Assembly: GCF_003002095.1 (NCBI RefSeq)
Contig: NZ_PVZC01000001.1
Span: forward strand, 1,488,001 to 1,552,000
Length of the DNA stretch: 64,000 nucleotides
Direction: 5' to 3'
DNA from: Allonocardiopsis opalescens
GTDB lineage: Bacteria; Actinomycetota; Actinomycetes; Streptosporangiales; Streptosporangiaceae
The translations under genes were made by a program, and so were the position numbers. This document shows, in pieces, positions 35,413-45,559 of the stretch. How positions within the stretch are numbered: position 1 is the stretch's first letter; each line of letters starts with the position of its first letter. Below the pieces are notes generated by a model. It was not told the origin of the DNA and did no database searches. It saw only the letters and a list, made by a program, of their open reading frames with translations.

Positions 35413-36870
35413 TCAGAACTGCTCCGCCTGGCCTGACGCCACCAACGGGTGGACGCCGCGCCGCACCCCGGGCACCTCGCCGCACAGCCGGGGGGTGGGG
35501 AAGACCTTGCCGGGGTTGGACAGCGACCTGGGGTCGATGGCGCAGCGCAGCAGCTGCATGGTGTCGAGGTCGTCGGCGGAGAACATCGCCGGCATGTGCT
35601 TGGCCTTGTCGGCGCCGACGCCGTGCTCGCCGGTGATGGAACCGCCGTGCTCGATGCACAGGTCCAGGATCGCGCCCGACACCTCGGCCGCCCGCTCGCC
35701 CGCTCCGGGCTCGGCGTCGTCGAAGAGCACCAGCGGGTGCAGGTTGCCGTCGCCCGCGTGGAACACGTTCGCCACCCGGATGCCCGAGCGCGCCGACAGC
35801 TCCGCGATCCGCCGCAGCACCTCGGGCAGCGCCGTTCGCGGCACCACGCCGTCCTGCACGATGTAGGCGGGGCTGATCCGACCCACGGCGGCGAAGGCCG
35901 ACTTGCGGCCCTTCCAGATCCGCGCCCGCTCCTCGGCGTCGGCCGCGATGCGCACCTCGAAGGCGCCCGCCTCCCGGCACAGCCGCTCCACCTCGGCGAA
36001 CTCGTGTTCCACGTCGGCGGCCGGGCCGTCGAGCTCGATGATCAGCACCGCGCCCGCTCCCTCGGGGTAGCCGCAGGCCACGGCCGCCTCCGCCGCCTCG
36101 ATGGCCAGCGCGTCCATCATCTCGATCGCGGCGGGCAGCACCCCCGCGCCGATGACCGAGGACACGGCGACGCCCCCCTCGTCGGTGCTGCGGAAGGCGG
36201 CGAGCAGCGTGCGCACCGTCTCGGGCGTCCGCAGCAGCCGCACGGTGATCTTCGTGGCGATGCCGAGCGTGCCCTCCGAGCCGACGAACGCGCCGACCAG
36301 GTCGTAGCCGGGGGCGTCGGGGCCGCCGCCCAGCTGCACGATCTCGCCGTCGGGAGTGACCACCTCCAGGCCCAGGATGTGGTTGACGGTGAAGCCGTAC
36401 TTCAGGCAGTGCGCGCCGCCGGAGTTCTCGGCGACGTTCCCGCCCACCGAGCACACCTGCTGGCTGGACGGGTCGGGCGCGTAGTACAGGCCGTACGGCG
36501 CCGCCGCCGTGGTGACCGCCAGGTTGAACACGCCCGGCTCCACCACGGCCAGCTGCTCGACCGGGTCGACCCGCAGCACCCGGCGCATCCGCGAGGTCAC
36601 GATCAGCACGCCCTCGGGCAGCGGCAGCGCGCCCGCCGACAGGCCCGTGCCCGAGCCGCGCGCCACGAAGGGCACGCCGTGCTCACCGCACAGCCGCACC
36701 ACGGCGGCGACCTGCTCGGTTGTGGTCGGCAGCACCACCAGGCCGGGCACGGCCGCGTGGTAGGTGAGGCCGTCGCTCTCGTAGGTGCGGCGCCGGGTCT
36801 CGTCGGTCACCACCCCGTCGTCGCCGCAGATCGCGCGCAGCCGCGGCACGAGCGGCGCGAGGTCGGTCAT
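35413..36870 (-). CDS. glcD: Glycolate (or D-lactate) oxidase catalytic subunit
   Basis: A 485-residue FAD-linked 2-hydroxyacid oxidase. PCMH-type FAD fold: VPFVARGSGTGLSAGALPL, PDPSSQQVCSVGGNVAENSGG and VGSEGTLGIATKITV. The C-terminal oxidase domain has NVFHAGDGNLHPLVLFD and ITGEHGVGADKAKHMP. It oxidises glycolate to glyoxylate. Malate synthase, which consumes glyoxylate, lies 116 bp upstream on the same strand, strongly supporting glycolate as substrate. Confidence 0.9.
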   Translation of the reverse strand: MTDLAPLVPRLRAICGDDGVVTDETRRRTYESDGLTYHAAVPGLVVLPTTTEQVAAVVRLCGEHGVPFVARGSGTGLSAGALPLPEGVLIVTSRMRRVLRVDPVEQLAVVEPGVFNLAVTTAAAPYGLYYAPDPSSQQVCSVGGNVAENSGGAHCLKYGFTVNHILGLEVVTPDGEIVQLGGGPDAPGYDLVGAFVGSEGTLGIATKITVRLLRTPETVRTLLAAFRSTDEGGVAVSSVIGAGVLPAAIEMMDALAIEAAEAAVACGYPEGAGAVLIIELDGPAADVEHEFAEVERLCREAGAFEVRIAADAEERARIWKGRKSAFAAVGRISPAYIVQDGVVPRTALPEVLRRIAELSARSGIRVANVFHAGDGNLHPLVLFDDAEPGAGERAAEVSGAILDLCIEHGGSITGEHGVGADKAKHMPAMFSADDLDTMQLLRCAIDPRSLSNPGKVFPTPRLCGEVPGVRRGVHPLVASGQAEQF

Positions 36871-36986
36871 CGGGGCTCCTCCCCTTCCTCGGGCGTCGCC
36901 CGGCGCGGGCCGGTCCGGGGCCCGCCGCGCACCGGGCACGTCGGGCGGGCGGACGCCTCCATGGTGGCGCTTCGCGGCGGCCGCCG

Positions 36987-38591
36987 CTACGGCAGCCGCT
37001 CGTAGGCGGGCAGCGTCAGGAAGTCGGCGTAGTCGTCGGCCAGCGCGACCTGCCGGAACAGCGCCACGGCGCCGTCGAAGCGCTCGGCGTCGTAGCCCTC
37101 GCCCAGCGCCGCCCGGATCGAGGCCAGCTCCTCGCCGATGATCCTGTCCACCAGTTCGGGGGTCACCCGGGGGCCGTCGTCCAGTACGACGTCGTTGTGC
37201 AGCCACTGCCAGATCTGCGAGCGCGATATCTCGGCGGTGGCGGCGTCCTCCATCAGGCTGAAGATCGCCACGGCGCCGCTGCCGCCCAGCCAGGAGGCCA
37301 GGTACTGGAGCGCGACGCTCACGTTGTTGCGCAGTCCCGCCTCGGTGACGCCGCCCTCCGCGGTGTCCACGGCCAGCAGTTCGGCCGCGCTCACCCGCAC
37401 GTCCTCGCGCAGCCTGCCGAGCTGGTTGGGGGCCTCGCCCAGTACGGCGTCGAAGACCTCGCGGCAGATCGGCACCAGGTCGGGGTGGGCCACCCAGGAG
37501 CCGTCGAAGCCGTCGCCGGACTCGCGGGTCTTGTCGTCGCGCACCTTGGCCAGCGCCTTCTCGTTCACCTCGGGGTCGCGCCTGCTCGGGATGAAGGCGG
37601 CCATGCCGCCGATCGCGTGCGCGCCCCGGCGGTGGCAGGTGCTCACCAGCAGCTCGGTGTAGGCGCGCATGAACGGCGCCGTCATGGTGACCGCGTTCCG
37701 CTCCGGCAGCAGGAAGGCGCGGCCCCGGGTGCGGAAGGTCTTGATGATGCTGAACAGGTAGTCCCAGCGGCCCGCGTTCAGCCCGGCGGAGTGGTCGCGC
37801 AGCTCGTAGAGGATCTCCTCCATCTCGAAGGCGGCCGGGAAGGTCTCGATCAGCACGGTGGCCCGGATGGTGCCGTGCGCCAGGTCCAGCCGCTCCTCGG
37901 CGGCGGTGAACACGTCGTTCCACAGCCGGGCCTCGAGGTGGCTCTCCAGCTTCGGCAGGTAGAAGTACGGCCCGCGACCCCGGTCCAGCTGCCGTCGCGC
38001 GCAGTGGAAGAGGTACAGGCCGAAGTCGACCAGCGCCCCGGCGACGCGCTCGCCGTCGACCAGGACGTGCTTCTCGTCAAGGTGCCAGCCGCGCGGCCGG
38101 ACCACGATGGTGGCCAGCTCGGCGTCGGGGCGCAGCGCGTAGCTCTTGCCGTCGGGGCTGGTGAAGTCGATGGTGCGGTCGAGGGCGTCGCGCAGGTTCA
38201 GCTGGCCGTCGACCACGTTCTCCCAGTGGGGAGTGTTGGCGTCCTCGAAGTCGGCCAGCCAGACCTTGGCGCCGGAGTTCAGCGCGTTGATCGTCATCTT
38301 CCGGTCGGTGGGGCCGGTGATCTCCACCCGGCGGTCCTCCAGCCCGGGCGCGGGCGGCGCGACCCGCCAGGCGGGGTCCTCGCGCACGTGCTTGGTGGCG
38401 GCGGGGAACTCCAGGGTGCCGCCACGGGAGATCGCCTCCTGGCGCTCGGCGCGGGCGGCGAGCAGCTGGCCGCGGCGGCGGCCGAAGCGGCGGTGCAGCT
38501 CGGCGACGAACTCCAGGGCGGGGGCGGTCAGGATCTCGTCGAAGCGGTCCAGCAGGGGGCCGGTGATCTCAACACCCTGGGGTGCAGCCAT
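36987..38591 (-). CDS. aceB: Malate synthase A
   Basis: A 534-residue malate synthase of the A isoform, which joins glyoxylate and acetyl-CoA to malate. Signatures: [55 protein letters not shown] and [11 protein letters not shown] near the end. The ATG at 38591 follows GGAAGGTG. No isocitrate lyase gene is in the window, so here the glyoxylate probably comes from glycolate via GlcDEF (or ureides) rather than the glyoxylate shunt. Confidence 0.95.
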   Translation of the reverse strand: MAAPQGVEITGPLLDRFDEILTAPALEFVAELHRRFGRRRGQLLAARAERQEAISRGGTLEFPAATKHVREDPAWRVAPPAPGLEDRRVEITGPTDRKMTINALNSGAKVWLADFEDANTPHWENVVDGQLNLRDALDRTIDFTSPDGKSYALRPDAELATIVVRPRGWHLDEKHVLVDGERVAGALVDFGLYLFHCARRQLDRGRGPYFYLPKLESHLEARLWNDVFTAAEERLDLAHGTIRATVLIETFPAAFEMEEILYELRDHSAGLNAGRWDYLFSIIKTFRTRGRAFLLPERNAVTMTAPFMRAYTELLVSTCHRRGAHAIGGMAAFIPSRRDPEVNEKALAKVRDDKTRESGDGFDGSWVAHPDLVPICREVFDAVLGEAPNQLGRLREDVRVSAAELLAVDTAEGGVTEAGLRNNVSVALQYLASWLGGSGAVAIFSLMEDAATAEISRSQIWQWLHNDVVLDDGPRVTPELVDRIIGEELASIRAALGEGYDAERFDGAVALFRQVALADDYADFLTLPAYERLP

Positions 38592-38908
38592 GGTGAAACA
38601 CCTTCCGCACAGTGGAAACTCAGTTCTGGGATGCGAAAGTGACGTTACCCACCGGTTTCGGAGGCGGTCAAAGCCCCTGGCCGAGAAGGACGGCGCGCGA
38701 TCACGCGGCGGGGAAATCGGCCGATCTTCTCCGGCGGGACGCCGCCGCCGAACGCGTCCGCCCGCCGGGCCGCGCCCGACGCCGGACGGATGTGCGGCGC
38801 GCGGCCAAAACCTCTTGCACCGGCCGCGCAATCGTCCGACAGTGGATGCGGCACCACCGCCCGCCGCCGGGAACATCCCGGCGGGCGGAACGCGTTGCAA
38901 AGGACACG
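38592..38908. promoter_or_regulatory. Divergent aceB–hflX promoter region
   Basis: About 317 bp between two start codons. Close to aceB is an imperfect palindrome TTCCGCACAGTGGAA (38603–38617), 12 bp from its start, a possible repressor site. Near hflX a TTGCAC (38814–38819) could be a -35, but no clear -10 was found. No gene is seen. Confidence 0.4.
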
Positions 38909-40375
38909 ATGACTTTTCCGGTAACTTCCGCCGCCACGGCTCAGAACCCCTTCGACGACGAGCTGGTCGACCCGCTGACCGACCGCTCCCTGCCGGCCCA
39001 GGACTACGACGGAGAGCAGCTCGAACTCGCGGAGCGCCAGGCGCTGCGGCGGGTGGCGGGCCTGTCCACCGAACTCCAGGACGTCACCGAGGTCGAGTAC
39101 CGGTCCCTGCGCCTGGAGCGCGTGGTGCTGATCGGCGTGTGGACCACCGGCAGCCTCACCGACGCGGAGAACTCCCTGTTCGAGCTGAAGGCGCTGGCCG
39201 AGACGGCCGGCTCCGAAGTGCTCGACGGGCTGATCCAGCGCCGCCCCAAGCCCGACCCCGCCACCTACGTCGGCAGCGGCAAGGCGGCCGAACTGGGCGA
39301 GATCGTGGCCGCGTCCGGGGCCGACACGGTGATCTGCGACGGCGAACTGACCCCCGGCCAGCTGCGCCAGCTCGAAGAGATCGTCAAGGTCAAGGTCGTC
39401 GACCGCACCGCCCTGATCCTGGACATCTTCGCCCAGCACGCCCGCAGCCGCGAGGGCCGCGCCCAGGTCGAGCTGGCCCAGCTCAACTACCTGGTGCCCC
39501 GGCTGCGCGGCTGGGGCGACGCCATGTCCCGGCAGGCCGGCGGCCGCGCCGGCGGCGTGGGCGGCGGCGTCGGCACCCGCGGTCCCGGTGAGACCAAGCT
39601 CGAGACCGACCGCCGGCGCATCCGCACCCGCATCGCGAAGCTGCGCCGGCAGCTGGCCGGTATGAAGAACACCCGCGAGGCGAACCGGTACCGCCGCCGC
39701 AGCCGCCAGGTGCCCTCGGTGGTCATCGCCGGGTACACCAACGCGGGCAAGTCCTCGCTGCTGAACCGGCTGACCGGTGCCGGGGTGCTGGTCGAGGACG
39801 CGCTGTTCGCGACCCTCGACCCCACCGTCCGCCGGGCGCGCACGCCCGACGGCCGCGTCTACACGCTCAGCGACACGGTCGGCTTCGTCCGCCACCTCCC
39901 GCACCAGCTGGTGGAGGCGTTCCGCTCCACCCTGGAGGAGGTCTCCGACGCCGACCTCGTGCTGCACGTGGTCGACGGCTCGCACCCCGACCCCGAGTCG
40001 CAGCTCAGCGCGGTGCGCGAGGTGCTGGGCGACATCGACGCGGGCGACGTCGCCGAGATCGTGGTCGTCAACAAGACCGACCAGGCCGACCCGCTGACCC
40101 TCGAGCGGCTGCGCCGCCGCGAGCCCGGGCTGATCGAGGTCTCCGCCAGGACCGGAGCGGGAATGGACGTCCTGGCCCGTGCGGTCGCCGGCGCGCTGCC
40201 GGTGCTGGACGAAGAGGTGTGCGTGCTGGTGCCGTACTCCCGGGGCGACCTCGTCTCCCGGGCGCACGAGCAGGGGCGCGTGCTCAGCACCGAGCACACC
40301 GGCGACGGCACCCGCCTGACCGCCCGCGTCCCCGGGTCGCTCGCCCGCGAACTGGAGCGCAGCGCCGTCGGCTGA
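38909..40375 (+). CDS. hflX: Ribosome-associated GTPase HflX
   Basis: A 488-residue GTPase that splits or rescues stalled ribosomes. N-terminal HflX domain with the [17 protein letters not shown] motif, a charged helical hairpin ([22 protein letters not shown]), then the G domain: G1 [14 protein letters not shown]3 DTVGF, G4 NKTD. A glycine-rich [18 protein letters not shown] segment precedes the domain junction. RBS AGGA lies before the ATG at 38909. A strong terminator follows. Confidence 0.95.
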   Translation: MTFPVTSAATAQNPFDDELVDPLTDRSLPAQDYDGEQLELAERQALRRVAGLSTELQDVTEVEYRSLRLERVVLIGVWTTGSLTDAENSLFELKALAETAGSEVLDGLIQRRPKPDPATYVGSGKAAELGEIVAASGADTVICDGELTPGQLRQLEEIVKVKVVDRTALILDIFAQHARSREGRAQVELAQLNYLVPRLRGWGDAMSRQAGGRAGGVGGGVGTRGPGETKLETDRRRIRTRIAKLRRQLAGMKNTREANRYRRRSRQVPSVVIAGYTNAGKSSLLNRLTGAGVLVEDALFATLDPTVRRARTPDGRVYTLSDTVGFVRHLPHQLVEAFRSTLEEVSDADLVLHVVDGSHPDPESQLSAVREVLGDIDAGDVAEIVVVNKTDQADPLTLERLRRREPGLIEVSARTGAGMDVLARAVAGALPVLDEEVCVLVPYSRGDLVSRAHEQGRVLSTEHTGDGTRLTARVPGSLARELERSAVG

Positions 40376-40401
40376 GCGGGCCGCGTGACACCGGACACCC
40401 T

Positions 40402-40435
40402 GCGGGGCGGACCGCCGATCGGCGGTCCGCCCCGC
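40402..40435 (+). terminator. hflX terminator
   Basis: GCGGGGCGGACCGCC pairs perfectly over 15 bp with its complement across a GATC loop, 27 bp after the hflX stop. Confidence 0.75.
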
Positions 40436-40956
40436 GCCGTCCAGGCCGGATCACGATCTGTGATGATCAATTGCGAATGGCCGGAACTCGGCCCCTTGTT
40501 CCCGTATCGGCGCCCCGGCGCCTTCTGGGGAAACGGCCGCGCTCAGCGCGCGGCCCGGCCGGGTGACCTGCGGCGGATGCGTGCACAACGGCGGTGACAG
40601 GCCCGGATACCGTCCGTATTCACAGCGATCTCTCAGCTGTTGATCCGACACGAAATCGGCCGAACAACGGCGAGAATGACCAATATGGCCACTCGCGGGA
40701 TCGGGTATTGTGTCATTGTCGTGGGGTGAACGGGCACATTGTTGAGGCTGTACATTCGGGCTTCGATGAAATACGGTGACCCCACCGTGATTCGCATGCG
40801 GTGGACCGGGCCGGGTTCGCGCGCAGCCGTCCCCCCTGCCCCCGGTTGGTCCTGGCGCGACAAGTGACGGTAGGTGACCCCTCATGACCTCCGGTTTTCT
40901 CGGTTGGCCTACTCCGACCGCCCGTTCGTGACGATCCACGGACCGGTGGTGAACCG
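40436..40956 (+). other. Long, AT-richer leader before hutI
   Basis: About 520 bp with lower GC than the rest of the window, especially 40600–40800 (sections such as TATTGTGTCATTG and TACATTCGGG). TATTGT and TACATT could be -10 boxes. A 61-codon GTG frame (40594–40779) shows no family resemblance or RBS and is not called. This may be a complex promoter, a long leader, or a remnant. Confidence 0.45.
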
Positions 40957-42165
40957 ATGACGGTACGCCTGCTCACCAACATCGGCCGGCTCTGGACCGG
41001 GGCCGACATCCTCAGCAATGCCGCCATGGTGATCAAGGGCGACCGGGTCGCCTGGGTCGGCCCGGCCGCGGAGCTGCCCCGGGGCATCCCCGGTGTGATC
41101 GACGACATCGTCGAGGCCGACGAGGTCGAGAACCTCGGCGGCGGCCTCGTCACCCCCGGGCTGATCGACGCGCACACCCACCCCGTCTACGCGGGCAACC
41201 GCTGGGCCGAGCTGAACATGCGCTCCAACGGCACCTCGCCCGCCGAGATCAGCGCGGCCGGGGGCGGCGTCGCCTCCACCGTCACCGTCACCCGCGGCAC
41301 GGACCCCTGGACGCTGTGCAACGGCGTGCGCGAGCGCCTGCGCCTCTGGCTGCTGTCGGGCACCACCACCGTGGAGGCCAAGACCGGCTACCACCTCACC
41401 CGCGACGGCGAACTGGCCGACGTGCGGCTGCTGCGCTCGCTGGAGAAGGAGCCCGGCATGCCGCGGCTGCACGTCACCTTCCTGGCCGCGCACACCGTGC
41501 CGCCCGAGTACTTCGGCCGCCAGCGCGACTACGTCGACGCCATCGGCATGTGGTGCGTGGACGCCGCCGCGGCGGGCGCCGACGGCGTCGACGTCTTCTG
41601 CGACAGCGGCAACTTCGGCACCGAGGACGCCCGCTGGGTGCTGTCGGCGGGCCGCGCCGTCGGCCTGCTGCCCCGGCTGCACGCCTGCGCCGCCGACAAC
41701 ATCGGCGCCGCCCAGCTGGCGGCCGAGATGAACTGCGCCTCCGCCGACCTGCTGCACGAAGCCGATGAGCAGGACGTCAAGGCGCTGTCGCGAGCGGGCG
41801 TACCGGCGATCATCTGCCCCGTGTCGGCGCTGCGCTCCGGCCGCACCCCGCCGGTGCGGGCGCTGCTGGACGCGGGCGTCGACCTCGCGCTCGGCACCGA
41901 CCACAACCCGGGCACCTCCGGCAACACCACCATGCCGCTGGTCATCTCGCTAGCGGTCTCGCTGTTCAAGATGAGCGTGCTGGAGGCGCTGCGGGCCGCC
42001 ACCGTCGGCGGCGCCACCGCGCTGCGCGCCTCCGACCGCGGCGCCCTGGCACCCGACCGCTACGCCGACATCGTGCTGTGGGACGCCGACCACGAAGGCG
42101 CCTTCGCCTGGTCGATGAACCTCAAGGCCCTCAAGGTGTGGCGCGGCGGCGAACCCATCAACTAG
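40957..42165 (+). CDS. hutI: Imidazolonepropionase
   Basis: A 402-residue amidohydrolase of histidine degradation, turning imidazolonepropionate into formiminoglutamate. Metal-binding start of the barrel GLIDAHTHPVYAGNRWAE, then TVEAKTGYHLTRDGE, AHTVPPEYFG, a LHACAADN His and LGTDHNPGTSG Asp. No hutH, hutU or hutG gene is adjacent, so it is an orphan of the pathway here. A GntR/HutC-type regulator follows and could control it. Confidence 0.92.
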   Translation: MTVRLLTNIGRLWTGADILSNAAMVIKGDRVAWVGPAAELPRGIPGVIDDIVEADEVENLGGGLVTPGLIDAHTHPVYAGNRWAELNMRSNGTSPAEISAAGGGVASTVTVTRGTDPWTLCNGVRERLRLWLLSGTTTVEAKTGYHLTRDGELADVRLLRSLEKEPGMPRLHVTFLAAHTVPPEYFGRQRDYVDAIGMWCVDAAAAGADGVDVFCDSGNFGTEDARWVLSAGRAVGLLPRLHACAADNIGAAQLAAEMNCASADLLHEADEQDVKALSRAGVPAIICPVSALRSGRTPPVRALLDAGVDLALGTDHNPGTSGNTTMPLVISLAVSLFKMSVLEALRAATVGGATALRASDRGALAPDRYADIVLWDADHEGAFAWSMNLKALKVWRGGEPIN

Positions 42166-42286
42166 CCGGCGGCCCTGCGGAGTCCGGCGGCGCCGCGCGG
42201 GAGCGCGGGCCCGGCCGGCGATGATTACTCACCGCGGCCCGCACCGGGTACGGTGCAGGTGTCTCTTCCCTTGACCGAGGACACCG

Positions 42287-43060
42287 ATGAGCGACACCGA
42301 CCGCGCCGTGGACGCCGCGGGCATCGCACGCCTGCTGCGTACCCGTATCCTGGCGGGTGAGTACGCACCTGGAACGATGCTGCCATCGTACCGTGACCTC
42401 GCCGCCACGCACGGTGTCAACGAGAACGTCGCCCGGCACGCGCTGCGCATCCTGGTCGAGACCGGGCAGGCGACGGCGCGCCAGGGGAGCGGCACCTTCG
42501 TCACCGACGCCGGCCTCTCGGTGCAGCCGACCCCGCGCTTCCTGGTCCGCGACCAGCCGACCCGGGTGATCCCGGCCCGCCGCCACGGCGGCTCCGACGA
42601 CGGCGACCTGCACCCCGTCGTGCTCCAGGTGAGCCAGGACAGCGCCCCGGCCGCCGTCGCGGCCGCGCTGCGCCTGCACAACCCGGAGGCGCCGGTCACC
42701 ATCCGCCGCCAGATCCTGGCCACCGCCACCGGCCAGCCGGCCGAGATCCGGATCAGCTACCTCCCCACCCACCTCACCCACGACACCCCGCTCGCCTCGC
42801 CCGACACCCTCGCCGAACCGTGGCTGGACGCCATCGCCGCCCACACCGGCCACAGCGTCACCGCGCTGAGCACCGTGATCACCGCCCGGCCCGCCACCGA
42901 CCCCGAGGCGGCCGCCCTCGACCTGCCCGGCGGCGGCCACGCACTCGTCCTGGTCCGCGACGAGACCTGCCTCAACCGCCAGCGGCTGCCGATCGCACTG
43001 ACGCGCAGCATCTTCGCCGCCGACAGCACTCGCCTCACCGACGAGTACCCACCGGGCTGA
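42287..43060 (+). CDS. GntR-family regulator (HutC/UTRA type)
   Basis: A 257-residue regulator. Winged HTH at about residues 8–75 (AGIARLLRTRILAGEYAPGTMLPSYRDLAATHGVNENVARHALRIL), then a UTRA-like ligand domain (about 90–250) with AEIRISYLPTHLT and a LVLVRDETCLNRQRLPIALT end. The order hutI then HutC-type regulator suggests control of histidine use, but conjugation or sugar regulators share the fold. A TACGGT (42249–42254) lies 33 bp upstream. Confidence 0.85.
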   Translation: MSDTDRAVDAAGIARLLRTRILAGEYAPGTMLPSYRDLAATHGVNENVARHALRILVETGQATARQGSGTFVTDAGLSVQPTPRFLVRDQPTRVIPARRHGGSDDGDLHPVVLQVSQDSAPAAVAAALRLHNPEAPVTIRRQILATATGQPAEIRISYLPTHLTHDTPLASPDTLAEPWLDAIAAHTGHSVTALSTVITARPATDPEAAALDLPGGGHALVLVRDETCLNRQRLPIALTRSIFAADSTRLTDEYPPG

Positions 43061-44596
43061 CCGCGCCGCCGGGACGGCCAGCCGCAGGCCGGTCCCGCCT
43101 GCGCGCGCTCGGGGATCGCGGTACGAGGTTCCTCGCCCGCCCTTCCGGCCGGCCGCGCTGCCTGGAAGGGCGGGCGTACGGCGCTCGCCGTGCGCCCGTG
43201 CCGGACCGGAACGGTGCCCGGCGTCTCTGACGCCCGGCACCCGGCCGGGCGAGGCGCAGGCCGCACCGCCGGGCCCGAGCCGCCCGGTACCGCCGTACGT
43301 CGCCCGAAGACCTCGGTGGCGAGCCGGGACCTCCGGCCGAGCGGCCGCGACGCCGGGTCCGGTCCGCGACCGGGGGCCGCGCTGACTGCGGATCGCGCCG
43401 CGTCCCGCGGCACCGGTGTCCGGGCGGTTGACCGACTCGCCTGCGGGGCAGGTCGTCCCGGCGGCTCCATGCCACCCGAGTCATGCCCGCCACCGCTCGG
43501 CCGGACCGCGGTCAGACCGTCCGAGGCGCTGCGCGTCGGCCGCCGTCGTCCCGAGGGACGGTCGACGGCGCATGCGCGACCAGTGCGCTGTCCCGGTCTG
43601 CGCGTCCGCCGACTCGCCGTCGGCCTGGTCCGCGCGGTGCGGCGATGGGCACGTTCCTGGACGGTCCGGTGGTGCCGGTGAGGACCTTGGCTTGCATGTA
43701 GATCCGGCCCGCCGCGCCGCCGCGCTCGGCCGAGCCGCCGCCGGAGGCGTGCACGACCTGGACGATGGAATGCCTGGTGCTGTGGACATCCGCGCTCGAC
43801 GATGCCGGTGAGTACCCGACCGGCCCGGGGTTTCGCGTTCGGCGGACCGGCCGATTCACGGCGGTAGGCGGCGTTGCCGAACTGTTGGGAGCGAGCCGGT
43901 GCGGACGGTGGGTCCCCGAGTTCCGGGCAGGATCGCCGCCGCGCTCGGCGGATCGACGCAGGGGCCGCGTGCGGGGCGACGTGCTGGACGGCGCGCCAGT
44001 CGTAGGCGGGGGGGCACTCGGTGGGCTCATGGCGTTCTTGGCGCGCTGGCGGCTGCGCCCTTGTCCACGGCGGTGCGCGCCTTCGGGTTCGTGGGCAGGT
44101 CCGGTCCACCGCACCGCTGCACTCGGCCGGACCGCCGTACGCCCGTGTGAGGGGGGAGGCGCTGGAAAGCGCCGGCCTGGAGGCACACATGTGTGCTCGA
44201 TGGCGCCGGTGAGTTCCTGGGGTTCTCGGCGTGCGCGGGCGGCTTCGCCGTGGTCTACCTCGGTGGGCGGCCTGGCCGTGGGCGGTCGGCCGTGACCTGG
44301 TGAACGCGGTGCATGCCGTCGGACTCCTGGGCGGGGGTCCGGTCCCTTGGACCGCTGTGCTCGGGCGGGGCGCCGTACGGCTGGGTGAGCGGGTAGCGCT
44401 GAAACGCGCCGGTGCGGACATGGGGTCGGCGGTGCGCGGGCTCGCGGAGGGGCCGTGGAGTTCTCGGCTCGTCGGTCGGTCCGGCCGGGTGCTGGGGCGG
44501 TGGGTGTGGCCGCCCTGGGCGCGGTCCGGGGCGGCTTGGCGGACGGGAGCGGCGCGCCCCTCGCGGCGCTGACGGCGTGACCCCGAGGGGCGCCGC
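43061..44596 (-). other. Gene-poor spacer downstream of holA with decayed sequence
   Basis: About 1.5 kb without a credible gene on either strand. The frames present are R/P/G-rich, with no RBS or family signal. Fragments recur: a CGGCCGGACCGC-type segment appears near 43495, 44117 and (as CGGGCGGGGCGC) near 44355. Parts near 43950–44560 read on the minus strand resemble the holA C-terminal half (see the pseudogene entry). Confidence 0.65.
43950..44560 (-). pseudogene. holA: Decayed copy of the holA 3' half
   Basis: Minus-strand fragments in shifting frames resemble the intact HolA in the same order: VDHGEAARARRE against VGEGEVAKRAGV, PPSHGRTAVRPSAAVRWT against PPWKIKSIRQQARHWT, and CPPAYDWRAVQHVA against DPAYALERAITAIVA. 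At DNA level GGCGCG-CCAG-CGTAGGCGGGG is shared with the intact gene end. The frameshifts and the loss of the middle show it is not functional. Aligned by eye only. Confidence 0.45.
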
Positions 44597-45559
44597 TCAG
44601 CGGCGGGCGGCGACGATGGCGGTGATGGCGCGTTCCAGGGCGTAGGCGGGGTCGGTTCCGGCGCCCTTGACCTGGGCGTCCGTCTCGGCGACCACGGCGA
44701 TGGCGTGGGCGATGCCGTGGGCGGTCCAGTGCCTGGCCTGCTGGCGGATGGACTTGATCTTCCACGGCGGGACACCGGCGCGCTTGGCGACCTCGCCTTC
44801 GCCGACGCCGCGGATCGGCTGGCCCGCGATGGCGAGACCGCGCAGGGACCGGGCCAGTGCGCTGGTGATGAGGACCGGTGAGGTGCCGATGGCCAGGGCC
44901 CAGCGGAGCTGTTCGAGCGCGTCGGGCAGATTGCCCTCCAGGGCGCGGTCGGCGACGGTGAAGCCGCTGACCTCGGCCTTGCCGGTGTAGTAGCGGGCCA
45001 CCGCCGCCTCGTCGATGCGGCCTTCGGTGTCCGCGCACAGCTGGGCGCATACTGCGGCGAGCTCGCGGAGGTCGCTGCCGACCGTGTCGAGGATCGTCTG
45101 GGCGACGTTCCGGGTGACCGAGCGCCCCTCGCGCTGAAACTCGCCCCGGATGAACTCCAGCCGCTCGGCCGGCTTGGTCAGCTTCGCGCAGTCGATCCGG
45201 TGCGCGCCCGCCTTGAGCAGGCCGTCGAGCAGCGCCTTGCCCTTGGCGCCGCCCGCGTGCACCGCGACCAGCACGGCGGTGTCGGCGGGGTCGGCCGCGT
45301 AGGCGAGGACTCCGGGCACCATGTCCTTGACGATGTCCTGCGCGGCGCGCAGCACCACCACCCGCCGCTCGCCGAACAGCGAGGGGGAGGTCAGCTCCGC
45401 GAACTGGCCGGGATGGAAGGTGCCCGGGGCGAGCTCGTGCACCTCCGTGGTGGGATCTTCCTCGCGCACCGCCGCGGCGATCCTCGCGACGGCCCGCTCC
45501 ACCAGCAGTTCCTCGTCGCCGACCACCACACACACGGCTGGGACGGGCGCACCACTCAT
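44597..45559 (-). CDS. holA: DNA polymerase III delta subunit
   Basis: A 320-residue clamp-loader delta subunit that opens the beta clamp. N-terminal AAA-like domain without a Walker A (MSGAPVPAVCVVVGDEELLVERAV…), the LTSPSLFGERRVVVLRAAQDIV motif, a helical lid (SDLRELAAVCAQLCADTEG) and a C-terminal collar (GVPPWKIKSIRQQARHWTAHGI). The ATG at 45559 (MSGAPVP) is conserved; the longer frame is spacer sequence. It normally follows comEC closely, but here 792 bp separate them, partly filled by a decayed holA fragment. Confidence 0.95.
   Translation of the reverse strand: MSGAPVPAVCVVVGDEELLVERAVARIAAAVREEDPTTEVHELAPGTFHPGQFAELTSPSLFGERRVVVLRAAQDIVKDMVPGVLAYAADPADTAVLVAVHAGGAKGKALLDGLLKAGAHRIDCAKLTKPAERLEFIRGEFQREGRSVTRNVAQTILDTVGSDLRELAAVCAQLCADTEGRIDEAAVARYYTGKAEVSGFTVADRALEGNLPDALEQLRWALAIGTSPVLITSALARSLRGLAIAGQPIRGVGEGEVAKRAGVPPWKIKSIRQQARHWTAHGIAHAIAVVAETDAQVKGAGTDPAYALERAITAIVAARR

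Noticed and set aside
40594..40779. Possible 61-residue protein (MTGPDTVRIHSD…)
   Set aside because: GTG start without RBS, no repeat or motif, and the lower-GC composition fits a leader region better.
42757..44775. 672-codon minus-strand frame across the holA spacer
   Set aside because: It is arginine/proline-rich, overlaps the GntR gene and holA in wrong frames, and has no start signal. Only short holA-like fragments inside it were retained as relics.
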